This document shows positions 1-7,857 of a DNA stretch of 12,450 bases, piece after piece; position 1 is the stretch's first letter; every line of letters begins with the position of its first letter. The notes beneath the pieces were generated by a model, which saw only the letters and a list, made by a program, of their open reading frames with translations, did no database searches and was not told the origin of the DNA. The stretch is from Oehlia diaphana (lineage: Eukaryota; Glomeromycota; Glomeromycetes; Glomerales; Glomeraceae): positions 163,315 through 175,764 of the forward strand of contig QZLH01000102.1 in the NCBI GenBank assembly GCA_003833135.1, in the 5' to 3' direction. The translations under genes and the position numbers were made by a program.

Positions 1-364
1 TGGGTCTCATGTCTTATTATCAATGTGACAGTACCTCTGCACGAGTTTGATCGCTCACGATATATCGTTAATGTCAGTTGATAGTGGGCGTGGGGGCTTG
101 AATCTGTCTTTTCTACAAAGCTTACTTAGAGTACTCGAGTCTTCTAATATATTTTTTATCATATATTTTTTAGGTAATAAATAACTTATTCTAACAAGAA
201 AGTTTAGAAATCTTCTTAAAATCTGGACGTCAGATGATTAATTTTATTTTTGTATTTTCTTTTTCGAATGAAACGTGAAATCAGGTTGCTGCTTGTGGTA
301 ATTATAGTAGCCAAGAAATCTATAATCATTTACTGATGTATTTAAAAATAATCAAGTATTTTAA
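1..364. other. intergenic, no gene seen
   Basis: I see no ORF with recognisable protein similarity on either strand. The first 120 bases are less AT-rich than the rest, but I found no tRNA arms, repeat copies or inverted repeats in them. The stretch could be the tail of a gene or repeat that continues outside the window. Confidence 0.5.
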
Positions 365-733
365 TTAGGGATGGCAACGGTCGGTTATGGTCGGTTATCG
401 GTCGGTCATAACCGGTCAAGAACCCTTGACTGACCGACCGACCGTTTGACCGACCGGTATGACCGACCATTTAACCGATCCTGAAAACGTTTTTTTTTTT
501 ATGAAATACTTTAAAATAAAAAACGTTTTCTATTAAAATAATTAAAAACCGTTTGCGAAACATTTTTTTATTAAATTTTATATTAAAAATGTTTCGCGAA
601 CGTTTTCAGGATCGGTCAAATGTCGGTCAAATGGTCGGTTAAACGGTCGGTCAGAGGTCTTTGACCGACCGATATCGGTCACGGTCATGACCGGTCATAA
701 CCGGTTAATGACCGTGACCGTTGCCATCCCTAA
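365..733. mobile_element. palindromic MITE rich in GGTCGGT motifs, hAT-like ends
   Basis: A 369-bp non-autonomous DNA transposon. It starts TTAGGGATGGCAACGG and ends with the exact reverse complement, flanked by a perfect 5-bp direct repeat TTTAA (360-364 and 734-738). The inverted similarity runs well past the 16-bp ends: the left arm to about 490 and the right arm from about 598 align in opposite orientation, both carrying GATCCTGAAAACGTT at their inner edges. The centre is itself an inverted repeat (about 551-567 against 585-601). Both arms are packed with roughly ten GGTCGGT/ACCGACC heptamers, probably subterminal transposase-binding sites. It encodes no protein. The TAGGGATGGCAA-like terminus resembles hAT ends, but hAT insertions normally make 8-bp target duplications, and at 8 bp the flanks match only imperfectly, so the superfamily is uncertain. 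Confidence 0.88.
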
Positions 734-738
734 TTTAA

Positions 739-1805
739 TCATTATTGTAGAATTTAGGGATATTAAAAAAAAAGAATATTACGTGTAAGAAAAGAAAGAC
801 AATAGATAGTATTTAATGTACTATCAAAATTACGATTTTTGCATAATTACGTGTTCTTTGTTAAGCAGACAATATTGCGTCAAAGATTGTATTATATCGA
901 TCAAAATCTGTCATACTCTACTCTTCCCATCAATAATAATTATTTAATATACAAAAATTATATTGAGACATATTATTTTATATTACATATAATTTCATGA
1001 CTTTCATCATCAGCCCTTCGGACTAGTAAAGTCACATTTCCCAAAATATGGTCAACTGTACAACCAAAAAATTGATTTAAATATGAGAATATGAGCGTGA
1101 GACAGTTTAAATGAATCTAGTCACTTTTTTAAGATTAAACACGTACAAATCACAAAAATGTTACTGTAATTACTTAGTATAGACTGTACGTGTGTAAATT
1201 TAAATTAATTTAATTATATTACTCATATTTCATTTCTTTCAAATAAAAAAAAAAAGAATATAATTTATCTATCACTTATTGAAGTTTTCTCAAAACCTTA
1301 ATAAAAAAAAATTTTTTCTCTAAAAAAAAAATTTTTTCTTTCTCTAAAATTCATTTTATTACTTTATAGAACAAGTAATTTGAGTTTATAGTATAAAATA
1401 TGTAAGAGTCTGTTTATTAGAATGTACAAAAAAAATTCGCCGTGGCTTGGAAATTTTATGTTTCATCGGATCAACCATTTTTGTAAACGGCTAAAGTTTT
1501 ATATTATGCACAAATTGCACATCAATAAAAAATTTTTTTATTCGAGTTTGACTATGAAAATTCATTTATTTCATTCATATTTCATGATCTCTAACTAACG
1601 ATCTAAATTATATATACAGTATATATATATATATAGTTTTTAAATTTTAGAGACGAGAAGTATATTAGATAGTATTTCTGGTGATTTTTGTAGGTTCAAT
1701 ATGAATTTTTTAAACGCTATATAGAATTACTTTGGTCATTATCTTCAATTTTGAATGATTTGTAGAAGAATCTGGCGTAAAACAAAGCATTGTTGATTCT
1801 TTCGG
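739..1805. other. AT-rich intergenic stretch with small hairpins
   Basis: No supportable gene. It contains low-complexity A and T runs (for example two tandem A8-9/T6 CTCT blocks around 1300-1345), a TA microsatellite near 1610-1635, a small inverted repeat GATAGTA/TACTATC (805-811 and 819-825), and the hairpin at 998-1034 listed separately. Confidence 0.5.
998..1034. repeat. two-level hairpin TGACTTT/AAAGTCA
   Basis: The outer arms TGACTTT (998-1004) and AAAGTCA (1028-1034) are perfect complements. Inside them AGCCC (1012-1016) and GGACT (1020-1024) can pair around a TTC loop, with one G-T pair. The unpaired parts form an asymmetric internal loop of 7 and 3 bases. It is more GC-rich than its surroundings. 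Its function is unknown; it could be the core of a short repeat or the stem of a transcribed RNA. Confidence 0.4.
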
Positions 1806-2130
1806 TCGTACACAAATTTTTTTTTTTTGGTCTCCCGATTTTTCTGATCTATCCGATCCGTAGGCGAAGTTTTCGATTCCTGCAAAACAAAAAAAGAATT
1901 AGACGCTTTCCCTTTTATAAAAAATCATAAAAAAAAAAATTATTATTTTTTTTTCGTACACGAATTTTTTTTTATTTTGTCTTCTGATTCTTCTGATCTA
2001 TCCGATCTGTAGGCAAAGTTTTTCGATTCCTATGAACATAAAAAGAATTAGCTTAATACAAGAATACAAAAAATACAAAAAAAGGAACCAAACGTACTTC
2101 GATTTCTACAAAACTAAAAAAAGAAATAGA
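1806..2130. repeat. degenerate tandem repeat, about 148-bp period
   Basis: Two clear copies, 1806-1903 and 1954-2052, share in order TCGTACAC, a T-run, the block TTCTGATCTATCCGATC, GTAGGC-AAGTTTT, TTCGATTCCT and an A-rich tail ending AAAGAATTAG. A shorter, more diverged third copy of the last part lies at about 2100-2130, and fragments (TCGTACTTG, TTCCGATCT) follow to about 2160. An open frame from 2032 crosses this repeat but encodes only low-complexity sequence, so I do not call it a gene. TTCGATTCC resembles part of a tRNA-type B box, so a SINE origin is possible but unproven. Confidence 0.7.
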
Positions 2131-3013
2131 TCATCTCGTACTTGCGGAATTTTCCGATCTCTTGATTTCAATCATTACCATTTTAAATTTTTTTGCATTT
2201 TATTTTATAGCTTTTTTATACTACATTTTTCCAACTTTTATTTATTTATTTATTTATTTTTTTTTAAAAAAAAGCCTTGCTTTGATAATTTACAATCTAA
2301 ATAAATAATAAAAAAAAATTAACCTTTTTTTATCCTTTTCAATTTATTCATTCTCTTGTAGATAAATAAATAACTTAAATATCATTCTATAGATAGTTTT
2401 TTTAGTAAATAAATTTTAATAAATTAAAGATAATTTTATTTAATAAATAGTAATAATACGAAAATTTTTTTTAAATAGGTTAATATACAGTATAAAATTC
2501 TTTAAAAGTAAATATGAAATTTTTAATACAAAGATATTTTTTTAGTAAGTAATATAAAGGTTTTTTAACAAATAAATGTGAAAATTTTTTTTCAAAGGTA
2601 CCATAATAATGAGATTCTGGTTGAGTTCTGGACCGGACTGGGCCGGATTTCAAAAAATAGACTTTGTACAGGACTACTTTTAGACTTCTAGATCATTAAA
2701 ATTAGGAAATTTATATCGATTGTTAAATTTAAATCATAAAAAATTTCTTCAATTTCTCATCAAGTAAAAAAATACAAATAAAATTAAATAATTATATAAT
2801 AAACATAGTAGATATGATACCTTTAAAGTAATATGAGTTTAATTACTTTCATCTATAATAAATAAATAATTCACTTTGGTTTAAATCTAATAGATCAAAA
2901 AAATCACATGTAAAAAGTAATAACCTTTAGAATTAGTAATATTAAGTTTAGTAAAATCCATTTTTAAAGAATCTATAAATATTAGTTGTTAGTATCGTAA
3001 AAAATTTAAATCA
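2131..3013. other. AT-rich intergenic stretch downstream of the kinase
   Basis: No gene is supported. The stretch is dominated by TTTATTTA-type runs and AAATAAAT motifs. The one compositional island is about 2615-2652, a short GC-rich segment with ACCGGAC and GGGCCGGA that could be a fragment of a transposon end; no partner copy is visible. The kinase transcript presumably ends in the right-hand part of this stretch, but I cannot assign a poly-A site reliably. Confidence 0.45.
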
Positions 3014-4492
3014 TTATAGAAAACTATCTATATATTTACTTGAATATTCTAAATCATCATTTTTGTCTGCATTTTTAGGTTCTGGAAGATTTTTAAAATC
3101 TAAAAGTCTACTTGTGTAAACTGCTTGAGGATGTGTTGTATGTGAAAATGATGATTGAACTGTTGAAAATGACTTTTTATTAATTTCATCTGCTTCTTCA
3201 ACTTGTTTATAAATTACAGAATCCACTTCATTATAATGAACCTTTCTATATAAATTATAAAATAACTTCTTTAATTCATCTGCATTAGGTCGTTTTAAAG
3301 GGTCTGCATCCCAACATTGATTAATTACATCAACAACTAGTTGAGGGATTTTATAATTAGACTTTGGTCTCAATCCCTGACAAATTTTCATAGCTAAGAA
3401 TTCATCATGAGCTATATCATGATAAGGAGGGAAACCTGTACATAATTCATATGCAATGATTCCAAATCCATAAATATCACTTTTTTGAGTATATTCTTTT
3501 CCTCTTAAAACTTCTGGAGCTACATAAGGTAATACTCCATATATTTTTTTATTACTATTTTGAGAGGATTTGACATTTGCCGGTTGACATAATCCTAAAT
3601 CAGTAACATAAGCATATTCACCAAAATCGCTTAATATATTCCCACAATGAAAATCATGACGAATTAATTCTTTATTATGAATACATTCAAGGCCATATGT
3701 AATATATTCTAAACTCCGCAACTTTTGCTTCCAACTCAGTGAAATGAAATTGGTATTTAAATGTTGTCTTAAACTGCCATTTTTTAAATCCATTACCATC
3801 ATAAAATTATTTGTTTTTGGATCTTTAGTAATACCAAAACAACGAACTACATTCAAATAATTAGATATTAAAATATTTGATTCAATCTAAATAAAATTAT
3901 AGTTAGTTTAAACATTTATAAAGGCCAATAATACTAAAATCAGTAAAAAATATCTTACTTCTTTTAAAAAATCTGCTGTAATATCTTGAGAATTGTGTAA
4001 GCACTTTAAAGCAACTTTTTTTTTATAACTTCTACTCCATTGTTTATCTTTATCATGCCAAGAAATAATATAGCCATCTTTCCAAACTGCTTTAAAAGTA
4101 GTTCCAAATCCCCCTTTTGCTAAATATTCAACATCTTCAAATTTATCATATTCAATCCACTCTATGATTTGGAATATATCTTTAGCATTTAATTGTGCTT
4201 TTTGAATAAATTCATCAACGTTATGATTTCCACTTGTCCAATTTTTGAAATTTTGTTTAAGATGTTGTGAATTACATAACTGACAATAATGAATACCAGT
4301 ATTAGGCTGCTTACAATTTTCACATAAACCACTTTTTTTATAACGTTCTTTTAATTCTTCATTTGTTATTAGTTTATCAATTAACGATTCTTGTTCTTCA
4401 GTCAATTCCCAATATTTGAAGTCTTTTATTTGATCAAATACAACATCACTTAATTTAAATTCATCCATTTTAATAAATAATTTATTAACCAA
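3014..4492 (-). CDS. TKL-type protein kinase, two exons
   Basis: Predicted serine/threonine or TKL-like kinase of the family expanded in Rhizophagus. Exon 1 is 4492-3959 (178 codons) and exon 2 is 3886-3014 (290 codons plus TAA), joined in phase 0 by a GT-AG intron to give 468 residues. The N-terminus (57-73) carries C57-x2-C60 and C70-x2-C73, a likely small zinc-binding motif. The kinase domain spans about 120-392: glycine loop LAKGGFGTTF (124-133), VALK lysine K163, likely helix-C Glu E178, catalytic loop RHDFHCGN (254-261), DLG metal-binding motif (274-276), APE (301-303), KSDIYGFG (313-320) and a CW-D-DPLKRP segment. The C-terminal tail (about 432-460) is typical of Rhizophagus kinases. 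The HRD motif reads RHD, but catalytic D256 and N261 remain, so the domain is probably still active. An internal Met at residue 9 is an alternative start. Substrate and pathway are unknown. Confidence 0.9.
3887..3958 (-). other. 72-bp spliceosomal intron in the kinase gene
   Basis: On the minus strand the intron opens GTAAGA after codon GAA (E178) and closes TTATTTAG before ATT (I179). Removing it restores the kinase N-lobe, reading FLKE-IESNILISNYLNVVRC, the usual helix C to beta-4 stretch. Without splicing, exon 1 would run into a hydrophobic tail and stop, and exon 2 would have no ATG: the apparent start at 3856 is a TTG leucine codon. Both sites match fungal consensus and the phase is 0. 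Confidence 0.9.
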
Positions 4493-4731
4493 AAAATATG
4501 ATGTTATTAATTCGTATGTAAAAATTATTAAAAAAATTAATAAAGGAAAAGAAAAAAATGAAAAAAGTGGTGAAACGTTATTTTATGTTGCAATGACGTT
4601 AAGATCGACAACAAATTATCAAAAAATGACTAGTTAAAATACACAAAGGAAGTACTATAAATATTGATCGGCAGTTAAATTTATCATTGGCAGTTTTTAT
4701 TAAACAAGTTGCCTTAGTTCCTGACGGGACG
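4493..4731. promoter_or_regulatory. presumed upstream region of the kinase gene
   Basis: This is the 239 bp between the kinase ATG (minus strand) and the edge of the transposon at 4732. It is AT-rich. I find no TATAAA-like box in the kinase's orientation; the TATAAATA at about 4657-4664 reads on the plus strand. The call rests on position only. Confidence 0.3.
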
Positions 4732-5093
4732 GGGGTATATAGCAATCATGTATGGTATGGTTTTTTATGTATGCACTGTATGGTATGTATGGTTTTACAC
4801 AGTATGGTTTTGAACACAAATGCATACATAATTGAGGAGATAAATTTTATTGGTTCGCATTTATCAGTCCGAATATATATATTATTAATTTTTTTTTTGT
4901 AATAAAGATTTATTTGGAAATTGATAAATGACTCATATTGACTAATTTTAGTATTTATATTACATCCAACATGCAAAAACATTTCCAAACTTGACTATTT
5001 TCTTTATTTTCTTTATCTATAAGCTATTTAATACATTTCTAAATATAAATTAAAGAAATGCAAACGCATAAACATGTATTATTTGCTTTTCTG

Positions 5094-5175
5094 CACTTGA
5101 ACTACGCGTAAACACACTTTTTCTTTTTCTTTAACACTTGAACTACGCGTAAACATGCTTTTTCTTTTTCTTTAT
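5094..5175 (+). repeat. 41-bp tandem duplication inside the transposon
   Basis: Two adjacent 41-bp copies (5094-5134, 5135-5175) begin CACTTGAACTACGCGTAAAC and end in a pyrimidine run of CTTTTT units. They differ at only a few bases. A weaker, earlier relative (GCATAAACATG... GCTTTTCTG) may precede them at about 5064-5093. ACGCGT is a rare GC-rich hexamer in this AT-rich DNA and matches the MCB-type core bound by fungal cell-cycle regulators; that reading is speculative. Confidence 0.75.
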
Positions 5176-5187
5176 TATTTTTTGATT

Positions 5188-5277
5188 ATGCCTAAAGCCA
5201 ACCCACTTATTCTTTCAGATGAAGTTGAAAAACTTGAATTAGAAAATATAAAGCTACGTAAAGAATTAGAAAATTAA
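5188..5277 (+). CDS. 29-codon coiled-coil mini-ORF in the transposon, possible transposase remnant
   Basis: ATG at 5188 to TAA at 5275-5277 gives 29 residues. It starts MPKANPLILSDE and continues with a strongly charged heptad-like segment (EVEKLELENIKLRKELEN) that looks like a short leucine-zipper coiled coil. It lies just downstream of the duplicated pyrimidine-rich block, in the middle of the element. The composition is much more protein-like than the surrounding noise. It could be the preserved first exon of a transposase or element-encoded DNA-binding protein, a real micropeptide, or chance. No further domain follows in frame. Confidence 0.4.
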   Translation: MPKANPLILSDEVEKLELENIKLRKELEN

Positions 5278-5523
5278 TTTTTTTATTTAGATTTAATAAA
5301 TAAAATTGTTATATCATGTTTATTTTAAGATACTAATTGTTATTTTCATGTATTGATTGTCATGTATTATTATTTTTTGTAGTCTAAAAATTCATGCATG
5401 TATGGTTTATTACAAGTCTGTATGGATTTGCATACATAGATTGAAAACCATACTGCGTAAAAGCATACATACCATACAGTACATACATACCATACAAGTT
5501 TAAGTAATACCTCTGACGGGGCG

Positions 5524-6183
5524 TTTCTAAACTGTTTAATGTGAGGCAATAACTTGAAATGAATAATACTAATTAATAACTATACATTGTATTAAGAAAT
5601 GTCAAATTTTGTATTATAAAATGAATGTTTTTGGTGAAATCATATAAACCATTGATAAATCCACCATTTGTCCTTTGGATTTGATTTGACATAATACAGA
5701 TACTGCAGATGATATATTTTTTTTCTTCCATGAAAAAAAATTCTAAAGCAGTATGAATTGTATTATATTTTTTTAATTACTAGCAGTCACTTGTTGCTTC
5801 GCACTGAGTTTGTTTATATAGAAAAATTTAGTATTATAATGTAATACTAAGTAAATGAAGATGGTTATAGTAGTTTTTTGTTTATAATTAGATATTTAAT
5901 ATGGTAATAATTGTTAACAAAAAATAACAAAATAATATGTATTAATGATATAAATTATATTTATAAATAATGTATGATTTGACGTTTGAGTATAGAATGA
6001 AATTTTCAAAAAACTTTATTATAAAAATGGACAATTGTAATTATGATTATTTAATAAAAAGATAGATAATTATTCGGGAAAAAATTCTTATATTAATTTT
6101 AGTGTGGAAAGAAGATCTAAAAATCTTAGATAATTGTTTATTATTAATTTTGGGCTATATATAAATAAAATAATAATTTGTTT
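5524..6183. other. AT-rich intergenic stretch, no gene
   Basis: No protein-like ORF on either strand. A small perfect inverted repeat TTAGTATTA/TAATACTAA occupies 5828-5836 and 5842-5850. A short GC-richer patch, CACTTGTTGCTTCGCACTGA, lies near 5787-5806; its nature is unknown. From about 6115 the sequence belongs to the degenerate TGATCAT-ending repeat described separately. Confidence 0.45.
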
Positions 6184-6240
6184 AATTGTTTAGATTATTT
6201 GAAAAAAAATCTTTCGTAACTGTATGTTGATCATGTGACT
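6184..6240 (+). repeat. direct repeat, left copy (pair with 7021-7077)
   Basis: AATTGTTTAGATTATTTG, an A-run, ATCTTTCGTAACT, ATGTTGATCAT and ATGACT-like bases occur here and again at 7021-7077 in the same order and orientation with only small indels. The two copies lie on either side of the nested transposons at 6349-6950. Related, more degraded units ending TGATCAT occur at about 7249-7255 and 7407-7413, so this is part of a dispersed or tandem family rather than a simple target duplication. Confidence 0.65.
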
Positions 6241-6348
6241 TCTGATGAAAAATAAGATCGAAAATTAATTATCATTATACCATTTATTTTATTTAATAAA
6301 GAAAATCTTAAATAATTATTCATTAATAATTTTAAGAATAAATGTATT

Positions 6349-6950
6349 TGTAACAGCCTGTTACATATCTTATTTGTAACATCCTTTTTTTAATTTTTTT
6401 TAATAATAAATTTAGTATATGTTTTACAAATAAAATTTTTATATGCAAAATTTAATTTGGAAAACTTTTACTTAATGTACTTAAGACAGTTTCATAGACA
6501 AAATTTTAAGTTATAAGCAATTTCTTGAAATTTTTTAAAAAATTCTTTGTCTTGGTTACACGACTGATCTTTTGTTTTTTGTTTACATTCCCTATAAAAA
6601 AAGTAGATACGTTTTTTATACTGAAAGATACGTTATGTGTACTGAGATATACGTCTAGATACGTCTAGATACGTTTTGAGATACGGAAAAATGCACAATT
6701 CCGTATCTTGCAAGACACGTTTTGTATACGGAGACACTGAAAAAATGTATCATGCGAGATACGGAATTGTGCATTTTTCCGTATCTCAAAACGTATCTAG
6801 ACGTATCTAGACGTATCTCTCAGTATACAAAACGTATCTTTCAGTATAAAAAACGTATCTACTTTTTTTATAGGGATTACGCCTGATCTTAAATTTTAAT
6901 TGGATAAAATTGGGAGTTGTTACAAATAAGACGCGTAACAGGATGTTACA
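6349..6950. mobile_element. non-autonomous transposon with 32-bp TIRs, host of a nested MITE
   Basis: The left end 6349-6380 and right end 6919-6950 are inverted copies matching at 28 of 32 positions: TGTAACA, CCTGTTAC, then TCTTATTTGTAAC. Each end also contains its own small palindrome (TGTAACA...TGTTAC). Without the insertion at 6590-6875 the element would be about 315 bp, a usual MITE size. It has no coding capacity. The flanks show no clear target-site duplication, which suggests age or imprecise ends. Confidence 0.72.
6590..6875. mobile_element. long-hairpin MITE nested in the older element
   Basis: It starts CCCTATAAAAAAAGTAGATACG and ends with the reverse complement. The two arms, 6590-6708 and 6757-6875, are 119 bp each and differ at about three positions with no indel, around a 48-bp loop. 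The arms are built of GATACG/GTCTAGATACG sub-repeats. The high arm identity suggests a recent insertion. TTAC occurs just outside both ends (6583-6586 and 6877-6880) but offset on the left, so the target duplication is unclear. A transcript through it would fold into long double-stranded RNA. Confidence 0.88.
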
Positions 6951-7020
6951 ATTAGATTTATCCTAATTTTAATAAAAAAATCTTAAATTTATTAAAGAAA
7001 TAATTTATTTATTGTGTTCT

Positions 7021-7077
7021 AATTGTTTAAATTATTGAAAAATCTTTCGTAACTAATGTTGATCATTTTAGTATGAC
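7021..7077 (+). repeat. direct repeat, right copy (pair with 6184-6240)
   Basis: Second copy of the AATTGTTTA...CTTTCGTAACT...GTTGATCAT unit. It is slightly shortened in its A-run and expanded after GATCAT relative to the left copy. Confidence 0.65.
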
Positions 7078-7857
7078 TAAAGATTTCATACAATTATATA
7101 ATTATGACTTTTGCTTATATTTAACAAAGAAAACGAATATTATTAAAAATTTATGGTACTTAAAAATAATTAAAGAGTATAATATGAAAAAATTAATTTG
7201 ATCTTACTTGTATAGCAAAAGGATTTATTTTTAACCGTATGATTATGCTGATCATTTTTCCATAATATTAATAAGCATCGGATTACAAAATTTTTTTTTA
7301 AAAAAATCTCATACTATCTTTTTTTAGTTTAGTTAAATTGGAATTATACTTTTTTAATTACCTAATTTAGTTAATAAAGATTATGATGTATTGAAAAAAA
7401 ATCTCATGATCATTTTAGCTCAATTTTATGACGAAAAAAAAATTTTAGATTTTTTTTAAAAAAACATACAATAATAATAAATTACAATTGTTTTAGTTAT
7501 TTCTTTTAACCAACTTATTAAAAATAGTTTAAAATCACTATCCCACAAATCCCACAATTTTTACAAAAAAGAAAAATACTATATGTACGCGCCTTACTCG
7601 CCAGGTGGTAGGGGCGGGTCGTGATGCTACGTATTGGACTGAACGAAATGTACATATATATATATTATATATTATATATTATATAAGTTTTGTCTCTGAG
7701 TGATTTCCTTTTTAGGATGCCGATCCTCTATATTTAGTACTGATTTACTAATTATTTACTAATTATGTAATATATTTTCTATTGTCTTACATTTGGACTT
7801 TTCCTTTTTTAATTTAATTTAATCAACAAATCTTTTAGTGGTGTAATTATCTCCAAA
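7078..7857. other. AT-rich intergenic stretch upstream of the Crinkler relic
   Basis: No gene is supported. Degraded TGATCAT-ending repeat units lie near 7249 and 7407. A compact GC-rich island at about 7587-7637 (CGCGCC, GGGGCGGGTCGTG) stands out, and a TATAT/ATATT microsatellite follows at about 7652-7686. The island has no cloverleaf or ORF that I can identify. Confidence 0.45.

Larger units (their letters stand above)
4732..5512. mobile_element. non-autonomous DNA transposon with TATGG-rich inverted ends
   Basis: An element of about 781 bp. CTGACGGGACG (4721-4731) and CTGACGGGGCG (5513-5523) flank it as an 11-bp target duplication with one mismatch. The ends GGTAT... and ...ATACC are followed by subterminal arms that align in inverted orientation over about 70-80 bp (about 4732-4811 against 5444-5512). 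They share TTGTATGGTATG-like, ACTGTATGGTATGTATG and CAGTATGGTTTT blocks. TATGG/CCATA is repeated many times in both arms. The centre carries a tandem duplication and a 29-codon ORF but no transposase. The target-duplication length would fit Mutator-like elements, but the exact ends are ambiguous by two bases, so the superfamily is open. Longer open frames across the left arm are by-products of the repeats. Confidence 0.82.

Noticed and set aside
998..1034. Hammerhead ribozyme
   Set aside because: CTGATGA is followed after a single base by GAAA, so the required stem II is absent; kept only as a hairpin for checking.
1860..1885. tRNA gene around GTAGGCGAAG...TTCGATTCC
   Set aside because: Only a B-box-like stretch is present; no acceptor stem, D arm or anticodon arm can be drawn.
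2032..2304. 90-codon plus-strand ORF
   Set aside because: It begins inside the tandem repeat and encodes mostly Lys/Asn then Phe/Tyr/Leu runs from A- and T-rich tracts; there is no domain or protein-like composition.
4653..4664. TATA box for the kinase
   Set aside because: TATAAATA here reads on the plus strand, opposite to the kinase gene.
4687..4902. Plus-strand ORF across the left arm of the transposon, without an ATG at its 5' end (TTG at 4687)
   Set aside because: It crosses the target-site duplication and the TATGG repeats, and its residues simply reflect the repeat; no family resemblance.
4746..4988. Minus-strand ORF over the same transposon arm
   Set aside because: Antisense reading of the inverted-repeat arm; low-complexity and overlapping the other open frame.
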